From the NCBI GenBank assembly GCA_024642465.1, contig JAHEBA010000026.1, positions 1 to 36,701 on the forward strand: a DNA stretch of 36,701 bases, written 5' to 3'. Position numbers and translations under genes: made by a program. This DNA is from Alphaproteobacteria bacterium. GTDB taxonomy: Bacteria; Pseudomonadota; Alphaproteobacteria; Rhizobiales; Aestuariivirgaceae. Under the pieces are notes generated by a model that searched no databases, was not told the origin of the DNA, and saw nothing but the letters and a program-made list of their open reading frames with translations. Below, one piece after another: positions 16,879 to 25,601 of this stretch (position 1 is the stretch's first letter; every line of letters starts with the position of its first letter).

Positions 16879-17727
16879 ATGCCAAAGCAAGTTCAGATAG
16901 CCTGCCTCCAAACGAGGCCCATGCCCACGCAGGAAGCCGCACTGGCGGAGGCTGTCGAACTTGGAGACCGGGCGGTCAGTTCAGGAGCAGATGTACTCAC
17001 TCTGCCGGAATACTGCGGTGGCCTGAGGACGCAAGGCAGCGCTTTCCGGCCTCCGGCCGCGCCTGAGACCGGTCATGCTGTGCTAACCGGGTTGCGGCAC
17101 TTCGCTAGAACACGACGGACTTGGATGGTTGTGGGATCCATCGCCGTTCAGACATCCAGCGGCAAGGTTGGCAACCGCAGCTATGTCATCAACGACTATG
17201 GCGAGATTGTTGCCCGCTATGACAAGCTGCACATGTTCGATATCCAGTTGTCGGAGAGTGAATACTACCGAGAAAGCGATACAATCGAACCTGGCAAGAA
17301 AGCCATCCTGGTTGATACGCCATTCGGCAAGCTGGGCCTGACGATCTGCTATGATCTACGCTTCCCGCAGCTATACCGAGATTTAGCCCAGGCAGGTGCG
17401 GAAATCCTGCTGACGCCGGCTGCTTTCACCAAGAAGACGGGTGAGGCGCATTGGCACGTATTGAACCGCGCACGTGCCATCGAGAACGGGGCATTCGTCG
17501 TTGCGCCACGCGCCATAGGCGCTGTCGATGGAGGCGGCGAAAGCTACGGGCATTCGCTCATCATCAGTCCGTGGGGTGAAGTACTGGCTGATGGTGGCAC
17601 GTTGCCCGGGATCGTGCAGGCGACCATTGACCTGGAAGAGGTCGCTGCCGCAAGGGCACGGATACCGAGCCTCACTCACAACCGGCCCTATGCGCTTTTT
17701 GTAGCCTCGCGCGAGGCGGCGGCATGA
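16879..17727 (+). CDS. Carbon-nitrogen hydrolase (nitrilase superfamily, Nit1/omega-amidase-like)
   Basis: A 282-aa amidase with the complete Glu-Lys-Cys triad: E44 in LPEYC, K116 in YDKLHMFD and C157 in ICYDLRFPQ. The PAAFTKKTGEAHWHVLNRARAIENG block is typical of the Nit branch, which hydrolyses deaminated glutathione or alpha-ketoglutaramate-type amides. In this operon it could cleave an omega- or gamma-amide made by the synthetase at 11713, or remove a dead-end product such as 2-oxoglutaramate or an N-methylated version. It is translationally coupled to the next gene (ATGA overlap). Confidence 0.88.
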   Translation: MPKQVQIACLQTRPMPTQEAALAEAVELGDRAVSSGADVLTLPEYCGGLRTQGSAFRPPAAPETGHAVLTGLRHFARTRRTWMVVGSIAVQTSSGKVGNRSYVINDYGEIVARYDKLHMFDIQLSESEYYRESDTIEPGKKAILVDTPFGKLGLTICYDLRFPQLYRDLAQAGAEILLTPAAFTKKTGEAHWHVLNRARAIENGAFVVAPRAIGAVDGGGESYGHSLIISPWGEVLADGGTLPGIVQATIDLEEVAAARARIPSLTHNRPYALFVASREAAA

Positions 17728-18323
17728 TGGAACTGGATCACGTGCTAGGGGCGAGCCAACAACCAGCCAGCCCACTGAGGGCTGCGTTTCTGCGGTGGCA
17801 GTGCCGCGTGCGCCAGTTGGCTATGCGCGACAACAATGGCCGGCCTGATGACTCAATCATGCCCACGCTCAGTCTGCCCGGCGAAACTACTCCGATGGGA
17901 CAAATCATTACCGTGCTCAACAAGTCGCCGTTGTATTCAAAGACACCGGAACTGAAGCACCTCGTGATGCGGACCAATGATCCGGCGCAACGCCGTGACA
18001 AGGCACTGCAGATGATGTCCGAGACCTATTACCAGAAGTGGAATGAGTTCAGTGACCTGCTCACGGCAACCTTCCCTCCGAGATCAAGAGGGGCAAGCAC
18101 CATCATCGAAGCGGGTGGCTGCACATTGACCTTCGAAGCGTATAACCAGCGTTTCGATCTTAATTGCCGGGTGCGGCAGCTTGGTCAGGGCGAGCCGCTT
18201 CGGGAAGCTACTTGGTGGCATAATGTTTTGTTCAATCCCAATCTGACTCCGGATGTCGTGGTTCTTTGCTTTGCACCTGATTGGGCCACTAGTTCGGCAG
18301 ATCCGCAGCCAGCCGGAAGCTGA
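17724..18323 (+). CDS. Unrecognised 199-aa protein preceding tmoX
   Basis: I do not recognise a family. The ATG overlaps the amidase stop, so translation is coupled and the gene is very likely real. The protein looks soluble: an N-terminal helical part, a central segment with MGQIITVLNKSPLYSKTPELKHLV, and a C-terminal part with IIEAGGCTLTFEAYNQRFDLNCRVRQL and a WWHNVLFNP stretch near residues 163-172. No signal peptide. It lies between the synthetase/synthase module and the TMAO importer and may belong functionally to either. Confidence 0.7.
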   Translation: MMELDHVLGASQQPASPLRAAFLRWQCRVRQLAMRDNNGRPDDSIMPTLSLPGETTPMGQIITVLNKSPLYSKTPELKHLVMRTNDPAQRRDKALQMMSETYYQKWNEFSDLLTATFPPRSRGASTIIEAGGCTLTFEAYNQRFDLNCRVRQLGQGEPLREATWWHNVLFNPNLTPDVVVLCFAPDWATSSADPQPAGS

Positions 18324-18356
18324 TGAGGTGAGTTCCGGTCAAATCAAGAGAAGTAG

Positions 18357-19361
<1,005 letters not shown>

Positions 19362-19381
19362 TAGTCAAATCGCAACAAGCT

Positions 19382-19418
19382 GTTATCATCTCGGTACTGC
19401 ACGTACCGGGGTGATAAC
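19382..19418 (+). other. Strong intercistronic stem-loop between tmoX and tmoW
   Basis: Arms GTTATCATCTCGGTAC (19382-19397) and GTACCGGGGTGATAAC (19403-19418) pair over 16 bp with only two G-U wobbles and a TGCAC loop. The run after it, GTTGATTGTTTGG, is only mildly T-rich. Such hairpins after binding-protein genes commonly protect the upstream mRNA and reduce read-through, giving excess binding protein over membrane parts. Confidence 0.75.
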
Positions 19419-19436
19419 GTTGATTGTTTGGGACTC

Positions 19437-20468
19437 ATGGACAAGAAAACACCAGTCATCAGTTGCCGCAATGTCTGGAAGCTCTTCGGGCCAGATCCAA
19501 AGCAGTTCCTGGCCACACTGAAGCCGGATGCGAGCTACGAAAACATTCGCGCGCAGGGCTACATCGCCGGCGTGCACAACGTTTCGGTGGACGTGGGTCG
19601 CGGTGAAATGCTGGTGATTATGGGGCTCTCCGGCTCAGGCAAGTCCACGCTAGTGCGCTGCATGGGCCGGCTGCACGAAGTCACTGGCGGAGAGGTCCTT
19701 ATCGAAGGTGAGGACATCGGCAAGCTCGACGAGGACGCGCTGATCAACCTGCGACGCCGGAAGATGGGCATGGTGTTCCAGAGCTTCGGGCTGCTGCCGC
19801 ACAGAACCGTGCTGGAGAACGTTGCCTTTCCGCTCGAGATGCGCGGGCAGGACAGGCATGAGCGCCGTGCCCGTGCTCTCGAGGTGATCGAACTGGTAGG
19901 ACTGGCCGGTCGCGAAGATTATTTTCCGCGTGAACTCTCGGGTGGTCAGCAACAGCGCGTCGGCATCGCGCGCTCACTCGCCATCGAGCCAGATATCTGG
20001 TTTCTCGACGAGCCGTTTTCCGCGCTTGACCCGTTGATCCGGCGCGAGATGCAGGATGAGTTCTTGCGCCTTCAGAACATGCTGGAGAAAACCATTGTGT
20101 TCATCACGCACGACTTCGACGAGGCTTTGAGGCTGGCAGACCGCATCGCCATCATGAAGGACGGAGCTATCGAGCAGTGTGACAAGCCGGATCAGATCGT
20201 GCTCAACCCGGCCACCAGCTATGTGGCAAAGTTCACCGAGGAAATTGACAAGGCGCGCGTTGTGCATGCAGGTGTCCTGGCGCGGCCAGTCAACGGAATC
20301 GAGGTGACTGGCGAGCCGGTCAGTGAGGCCTCGACGATCCAGTCGCTGGCCCGACTATTGATTTCGGACCGGCGAAAGCTCATCCCGGTTGCCGGCAAGT
20401 CCGGCGAGCTGGTAGGCGTCATGGACAGGCAGGAAGCACTTGACGTGCTGCTGGGGAGTGGCTCGTGA
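19437..20468 (+). CDS. tmoW: TMAO ABC importer ATPase (TmoW, ProV-like)
   Basis: A 343-aa ABC ATPase with an N-terminal extension (residues 1-45, including WKLFGPDPKQF) typical of the ProV/OpuAA group. Walker A is GLSGSGKS at residues 63-70, then signature LSGGQQQRVGIARS, Walker B IWFLDEPFSALDP and switch FITHDFDEAL. A CBS-type domain fragment follows near the C-terminus (TIQSLARLLISDRRKLIPV). ATG 19437 is chosen over an upstream TTG at 19428. The GTG of tmoV overlaps its stop. Confidence 0.87.
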   Translation: MDKKTPVISCRNVWKLFGPDPKQFLATLKPDASYENIRAQGYIAGVHNVSVDVGRGEMLVIMGLSGSGKSTLVRCMGRLHEVTGGEVLIEGEDIGKLDEDALINLRRRKMGMVFQSFGLLPHRTVLENVAFPLEMRGQDRHERRARALEVIELVGLAGREDYFPRELSGGQQQRVGIARSLAIEPDIWFLDEPFSALDPLIRREMQDEFLRLQNMLEKTIVFITHDFDEALRLADRIAIMKDGAIEQCDKPDQIVLNPATSYVAKFTEEIDKARVVHAGVLARPVNGIEVTGEPVSEASTIQSLARLLISDRRKLIPVAGKSGELVGVMDRQEALDVLLGSGS

Positions 20469-22399
20469 CGTCCTTCTCCCGCCACGCCCTGACCGGACTG
20501 TGGCTGCTGGTCTTGGCTGTCGTGCTGACCGCCCTGAAGCCGTTGTTGCCGCCAGTGCTGGACCGGTTGCCAGTCTGGCACCCGATCTGGTCGCACTACC
20601 TCGACACATGGTTTGACTGGCTGCAGAACGATCTCGGCCTGATCCACGTAACCCGGCTAGCGGCCAGCGGGCTGGGTTTCCTGATCGACGTGGCTGCCAA
20701 CCTGCTTTATGGCAAGGCGCGCTGGCCAAGACTCGAGGCCATTCCGTGGTCGACCGTAGCGGCGTTGGCGGCTGTTGCCGGTTACTATCTCGGAGGCTGG
20801 CGGCTGGCTTTGCTGGCCGGCGGCACTTTCACCTGGTGCGCCCTGATGGGGCAGTGGAAGTGGACGATGGAGACTATGTCAGTCATCGTCATCGCTGCCC
20901 CATTCGGCTTCCTGATAGGTCTTTTGCTCGGGATATGGTCGTGGAAGTCAAGCCGCGTAGAAAGCGTACTCCGACCCGTCCTCGCAGTCCTTCAAACCCT
21001 GCCATTTTTCACCTACCTGCTGCCCGCGGTAATTTTCTTCAAGGTCGGGCCCACAGCAGCTTCGGTGGCAACCATCGTCTACGCAATTCCACCGATGATC
21101 CTGATGACCGCAGTCGGGCTGAAGAAGGTTTCTTCCGATGTCGTCGAGGCGGGCAAGATGTCGGGCTGCACCCGCTGGCAGATGCTGACCCGCGTCTATC
21201 TACCCGCCGCCCGCACCGAGATACTAATCGGGTTGAACCAGGTCATCATGCTTTCGCTGGCCATGGTGGTGCTGACGGCGTTCATCGGGATGCCCGGTCT
21301 TGGCGCCAAGCTGCTTGCCATGATGAACAGCTTCAAGCTTGGCCGCAGCGTAGAGATCGGCATTACCATCGTGCTTCTCGCCGTCACCCTAGACCGGTTG
21401 TCCAAGGCACTCGTGGTCAAGCAGCCCGAACATTTTGAAAAGGGAACGCCCTGGTGGATCAGGCACCAGGCATGGCTGGTCGCCGGTGGCGTGTTCGTCT
21501 TCTTTACGGCACTGGGCAGGATGGTTCCGTTTTTCAACGAGGTATCGCGCAGTCAGTCGCTTTCGGTCGGCAGCGAGATTGACGATGTCATGAAAGCCGT
21601 TCTTGACTGGGACCCGATCCAGGCGGTGACCGGGTTTCTTAGGTACTTCTTCAACGTGTGGGTGTTGGTGCCGACAGAGAATGCTCTGCTCTATGTGCCG
21701 ACGTTCGGCTTGATCGCCGCAATCACCGGCTTTTGCTGGCTGATGGGTGGCGCCCGTCCTGCGATCATCGGCTTTGTGTTTTTCACGGCAGTTGCCGTGC
21801 TGGGGTGGTGGGATCGGGCAATGCTGACGTTGCACTCAACCGTGACGGCAACATTGCTCGCGGTGATCATCGGCATGCCCTTGGCAATCTGGGCCTCGCG
21901 CTCCGAGAAAGCTACCCGGCGAATGATCTATGTGTGCGATACGGCACAGACATTCCCCAGCTTCATATACCTGTTGCCGGCCATCATGCTGTTCGGCATC
22001 ACGCCAGTTACGGTCATCTTGGCGATCCTGATCTACACAATGGTACCGGTCGTGCGTTACACTATTGAGGGGTTGCGTGGCGTCCCGGCAGAGATGACCG
22101 AGGCAGCGGACATGTCAGGCGCGACGCGCTGGCAGAAGCTCGTCAACGTGCAACTACCCTTGGCCATGCCAACCATTGCCGTTGGCCTGAATCAGGCACT
22201 GATGTTTTCGTTTTTCATGGTCATCATCGCGGCTTTCATCGGGACGCGGGATCTGGGCCAGGAAATGCAGCGCACGCTGGCGGGAACGGACCTGGGAAAG
22301 AACTTCACGCTCGGCTTTTCCGTCGTCCTTATGGCCATTACATTTGATGTTGCAATCAATGCGTGGGCTGAGAAAAAGCGAAAGCTGTTGGGACTATGA
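20465..22399 (+). CDS. tmoV: TMAO ABC importer permease, tandem two-domain fusion (TmoV, ProW-like)
   Basis: A 644-aa membrane protein about twice the length of ProW. It holds two BPD_transp_1 domains, shown by two EAA loops: EAGKMSGCTRWQMLTRVYLP near residue 230 and EAADMSGATRWQKLVNVQLP near 545. The duplication gives both permease halves in one chain, as in known TmoV and ChoW-like TMAO/choline permeases. GTG start overlaps the tmoW stop, and its stop overlaps the tdm start, so tmoW-tmoV-tdm are translationally coupled. Confidence 0.87.
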   Translation: MTSFSRHALTGLWLLVLAVVLTALKPLLPPVLDRLPVWHPIWSHYLDTWFDWLQNDLGLIHVTRLAASGLGFLIDVAANLLYGKARWPRLEAIPWSTVAALAAVAGYYLGGWRLALLAGGTFTWCALMGQWKWTMETMSVIVIAAPFGFLIGLLLGIWSWKSSRVESVLRPVLAVLQTLPFFTYLLPAVIFFKVGPTAASVATIVYAIPPMILMTAVGLKKVSSDVVEAGKMSGCTRWQMLTRVYLPAARTEILIGLNQVIMLSLAMVVLTAFIGMPGLGAKLLAMMNSFKLGRSVEIGITIVLLAVTLDRLSKALVVKQPEHFEKGTPWWIRHQAWLVAGGVFVFFTALGRMVPFFNEVSRSQSLSVGSEIDDVMKAVLDWDPIQAVTGFLRYFFNVWVLVPTENALLYVPTFGLIAAITGFCWLMGGARPAIIGFVFFTAVAVLGWWDRAMLTLHSTVTATLLAVIIGMPLAIWASRSEKATRRMIYVCDTAQTFPSFIYLLPAIMLFGITPVTVILAILIYTMVPVVRYTIEGLRGVPAEMTEAADMSGATRWQKLVNVQLPLAMPTIAVGLNQALMFSFFMVIIAAFIGTRDLGQEMQRTLAGTDLGKNFTLGFSVVLMAITFDVAINAWAEKKRKLLGL

Positions 22400-24762
22400 C
22401 TGTCAAACCCGTATTCGAAACTCCCTATGAACGCCGTGGCATTATAACGCCGGGACTACCGATCCTGCCGCACGGCGTAGAACGCCACCCTGTGCCAGGT
22501 GGAGGTTCGCGCGCGGTCAGGATCGACAAGGGCGACGAGGTCTCGGTTCTCGACCGCGAGGGATTGCAGACGGCAGAGCTCGTGTTCTTTGCGCCTGACG
22601 GCACCTCAGATGCCGGGCGGATGGGCGCCAGGGGTAAGGGTAAAGCCAAGGGCATACACCATGCGCTGATCAGCGATGCCAGCGGCGCGAAGGTCATCCG
22701 CGCGCTGGAAGCGGCAGGCTTCGACCTCGGCAAGGCGGACGCGTTCACGGCGCTGGGCAATGGTTCTCGGCCCGGCGACATGGAAACTTTTCTCGCGGCT
22801 AGCGACGGACTGCTGATCGTCTGCGCGCCCGGCGGCCCGATGCTCCCAGAGGCGAGTGACACGCCCAGCGAGATTATTCTCTACATCCGCCGTGCCAACC
22901 CGGGCGAAGGCAAGGGAGGAATGGCACCGCCGCCACCATTGGCAGACCCTGTGAGCGACTTCAACATCCAGCCTGGCTATGCCACGGCCTACGAGGTGAA
23001 GAAGGGCCAGTACATCCAGGTTCTCGACGTGCAGGGGCGGGAATGTTCGGACTTTCAGGCGTTTTCCACACGAGCGCTGGACAAAGGGCTGGAGCGAGAG
23101 ATCGATCCGACCACGACGCGCTCACTGATGGGCTCGCTTTACCCAGCACCGGGCATCTTCTCGAAGTATTTTAGTGTCGACCACGAGCCACTGGTCGAGA
23201 TCGTGCAGGATACCTGCGGGCGACACGACACGTTCGGCCTTGCCTGCACTGCCCGGTACTACGAGGACCTCGGCTATCCTGGCCACGTCAACTGCTCCGA
23301 CAACATGAACCGCGACCTGGCGCGCTTCAACGTGCGCCCGCGCGGCGGCTGGCCGGCAATCAACTTCTTCTTCAACACGCTGCTGGATGAGGCCAACGCC
23401 ATTGGCATGGACGACCCTTGGTCGCGCCCGGGTGATTTCGTGCTGCTGCGGGCGCTCACCGACCTGGTCTGTATCTCGTCGGCTTGCCCGTGTGACATCG
23501 ACCCGGCAAATGGCTGGAACCCGACCGACATCCAGGTGCGGGTATACAGGGAAAACGAGGATTTCCAGCGTTCTATCGGCTGGCGCAAAACTCCGGAGGC
23601 GGATGTGGAAGAAACCAGGAAGACGGCATTCCATGAGTGCTTCGCCCGGCATACACGGGACTTCGTGGAGTACAATGGCTATTGGCTGCCCAACAAGATG
23701 ACTAATCACGGCGCCATTGCGGAGTACTGGGCGTGCCGTGAGAAGGCCGCCATCATGGACCTGTCGCCGTTGCGCAAATACGAGGTGACTGGACCGGACG
23801 CCGAAGCGCTGATGAATCTATCCGTGACCCGAGACATGTCGAAACTGTCGGTCGGGCAGGTGGTCTACACGGCCATGTGTTATGAGCACGGCGGCATGAT
23901 CGATGACGGTACAGTCTTCCGCCTGGCCGAGAACAACTTCCGCTGGATTGGCGGCAACGATGACAGCGGCCTGTGGCTGCGTAAACAGGCCGAAGATCGC
24001 GGGCTCAATGCTTGGGTGCGCTCCTCGACCGACCAGTTGCACAATGTGGCGGTGCAGGGCCCACGCTCGCGCGATATCCTGAAGAAGGTGATCTGGACGG
24101 CGCCGACGCAGCCCAACATGGATGAACTGGAGTGGTTCCGTTTTGCGGTTGGCCGCGTCGGGGATTTCTACGGGCCATCCGTCGTGGTGTCGCGGACCGG
24201 CTATTCAGGTGAGCTGGGCTATGAGGTCTTCTGCCACCCGAAGGATGCGGTCAAGGTGTTCGATGCCATATGGGCGGCTGGAGAACCTGAAGGCATGGTG
24301 CCGCTTGGACTTCAGGCGCTGAACATGCTGCGCGTCGAGGCCGGGTTGATCTTTGCCGGCTACGAGTTTTCCGACCAGACCAATCCGATCGAGGCGGGTA
24401 TCGGCTTTACGGTGCCGTTGAAGTCCAAGCATGCGGACTTTATCGGGCGCGCGGCAATCGAGGAGCGCAAGGCACACCCACAGAAGAAGCTGGTTGGTCT
24501 TGACATCGAAAGCGGCCTGGTGCCGTCAACCGGCGACTGTATCAGGATCGGCAAGGCACAAGTTGGCGAAATAACTTCCGCTATAAAATCTCCAATCCTC
24601 GAAAAGGTGATCGCACTGGCCCGGCTAGATGTGACCCACGCCGAACCGGGAACCGCTGTCGAGGTGGGGCAACTGGACGGCCAACAGAAACGGCTGAAAG
24701 CAACCGTGGTAAAGTTCCCACACTTCGATCCGACCAAGGAACGGGTGAAAGGCAACTACTGA
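22396..24762 (+). CDS. tdm: Trimethylamine N-oxide demethylase (Tdm; DUF1989 plus GcvT-like domains)
   Basis: A 788-aa two-part enzyme. Residues about 1-390 form the DUF1989 region, with a likely zinc site from cysteines at 284 (GLACTARY), 364 and 366 (SSACPCDIDP). The 80-residue gap between the first two equals the spacing I recall for Methylocella silvestris Tdm. Residues about 420-788 are an aminomethyltransferase-like folate domain (GAIAEYWACREKAAIMDLSPLRKYEVTG and SRTGYSGELGYEVF). Expected reaction: TMAO to dimethylamine plus formaldehyde, the folate domain capturing the formaldehyde as methylene-THF. ATG overlaps the tmoV stop. It ends 9 bases from a convergent gene. Confidence 0.9.
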   Translation: MTVKPVFETPYERRGIITPGLPILPHGVERHPVPGGGSRAVRIDKGDEVSVLDREGLQTAELVFFAPDGTSDAGRMGARGKGKAKGIHHALISDASGAKVIRALEAAGFDLGKADAFTALGNGSRPGDMETFLAASDGLLIVCAPGGPMLPEASDTPSEIILYIRRANPGEGKGGMAPPPPLADPVSDFNIQPGYATAYEVKKGQYIQVLDVQGRECSDFQAFSTRALDKGLEREIDPTTTRSLMGSLYPAPGIFSKYFSVDHEPLVEIVQDTCGRHDTFGLACTARYYEDLGYPGHVNCSDNMNRDLARFNVRPRGGWPAINFFFNTLLDEANAIGMDDPWSRPGDFVLLRALTDLVCISSACPCDIDPANGWNPTDIQVRVYRENEDFQRSIGWRKTPEADVEETRKTAFHECFARHTRDFVEYNGYWLPNKMTNHGAIAEYWACREKAAIMDLSPLRKYEVTGPDAEALMNLSVTRDMSKLSVGQVVYTAMCYEHGGMIDDGTVFRLAENNFRWIGGNDDSGLWLRKQAEDRGLNAWVRSSTDQLHNVAVQGPRSRDILKKVIWTAPTQPNMDELEWFRFAVGRVGDFYGPSVVVSRTGYSGELGYEVFCHPKDAVKVFDAIWAAGEPEGMVPLGLQALNMLRVEAGLIFAGYEFSDQTNPIEAGIGFTVPLKSKHADFIGRAAIEERKAHPQKKLVGLDIESGLVPSTGDCIRIGKAQVGEITSAIKSPILEKVIALARLDVTHAEPGTAVEVGQLDGQQKRLKATVVKFPHFDPTKERVKGNY

Positions 24763-24771
24763 GGCTGCAAG

Positions 24772-25275
24772 TCAGTCGCCGGAGCGTGTCAGTTGCAGGG
24801 CATTGCCGGTGTTGCTGGCCGCAAAGACTGCTTTGTCGCGCGGGATGGGGTCGCCGGATACGTCAAAACGTGCCCAGCGGCTGTCGAAGTCAGCCACTTC
24901 GAGCAGCCTGGCGTCCTTGAAGAAGCCGAACATGGTCAGGTGCCCGTCCTTTGCCACAGCGGCGCGCTCTTCATTGCTCCAATGCCAGCCGAACGGGCAA
25001 GACATTGCATTGGCCGGGGCCTGTGCGGCGGTCGCAATTCGGACCTCGTCCCAGTCGCTCCCTACAGCCTGCGTGAGCGGCGCAGCGATTCTTGCTTGCA
25101 GTACGGCCTCGGTCCATTGCTTAAGCGAAGCGCTGAGGTCGGCCCTGCTGGTGCAAATCCGGTGCAACGTGTAACCGTGCCAGCCGGCAGCCAGAAGGGT
25201 AACGGTAAGGGCCGTGGCTATGATCGGCTTTGCCGGTACCGCATTTATTGCTGTCTTGATGTCTCTCACGCTCAT
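24772..25275 (-). CDS. Unrecognised 167-aa membrane-anchored or exported protein
   Basis: No family recognised. From ATG 25275 (GGAGA ten bases upstream) the protein has a short cytosolic stretch, one hydrophobic helix at about residues 17-35, then a mostly hydrophilic part with two cysteines (CTSRADL and MSCPFGWHWSNEE). It is probably a one-helix protein with a periplasmic domain. The open frame continues upstream to 25350, but that part would run through the perfect hairpin at 25303-25328 and is unlikely to be translated. It is the last gene downstream of amt and a 72-aa protein on the same strand, separated from them by the hairpin. Confidence 0.6.
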   Translation of the reverse strand: MSVRDIKTAINAVPAKPIIATALTVTLLAAGWHGYTLHRICTSRADLSASLKQWTEAVLQARIAAPLTQAVGSDWDEVRIATAAQAPANAMSCPFGWHWSNEERAAVAKDGHLTMFGFFKDARLLEVADFDSRWARFDVSGDPIPRDKAVFAASNTGNALQLTRSGD

Positions 25276-25302
25276 GATGCGCTGAGTCTCCCCAAATGAC
25301 GA

Positions 25303-25328
25303 GACCGACCGGGAAGACCCGGTCGGTC
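25303..25328 (-). terminator. Perfect 11-bp hairpin after the amt/small-protein unit
   Basis: Arms GACCGACCGGG (25303-25313) and CCCGGTCGGTC (25318-25328) pair perfectly around a four-base loop. Read on the minus strand it follows the 72-aa gene by 31 bases and is followed by TCGTCATTTGG, only weakly T-rich. It may terminate, partly or fully, before the 167-aa gene, whose start is 27 bases further on. Confidence 0.65.
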
Positions 25329-25359
25329 CAATGAGTGTTACAACTATCAAGCTTGATCG

Positions 25360-25578
25360 CTAGTATCGATCAATTGCCTTCTTGGCTTCCGCCCCGGATG
25401 CATCGGCATCCATTTCGTGGCGGATTTCAGTGGCTTCCATGCGCATCTGTGCCCAGTGCCACCATAGCCAGAATGCGAGACCTGCGATGAACATAATGAA
25501 CTCGGCACCCTGGAACGGGTAGACGGCTGCCACGTCCTTCAGGTCAACGGCCCAGCTTGTCATTCCATTTGTCGACAT
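25360..25578 (-). CDS. Small single-helix membrane protein next to ammonium transporter
   Basis: A 72-aa protein with an AAGGA ribosome site, starting 23 bases after the amt stop. One strongly hydrophobic, Trp-rich helix spans about residues 27-45 (FIMFIAGLAFWLWWHWAQM), followed by a charged, acidic tail. No family recognised. Its tight linkage to amt suggests a small partner or stability factor of the transporter, which is inference. Confidence 0.65.
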   Translation of the reverse strand: MSTNGMTSWAVDLKDVAAVYPFQGAEFIMFIAGLAFWLWWHWAQMRMEATEIRHEMDADASGAEAKKAIDRY

Positions 25579-25601
25579 CTGTTTGTCCTTTCCCGTGTCA
25601 G

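Noticed and set aside
24793..25299. Plus-strand frame opposite the 167-aa gene
   Set aside because: It has no ribosome site or recognisable domain and runs through the terminator-like hairpin; the minus-strand gene has a membrane anchor and better start.
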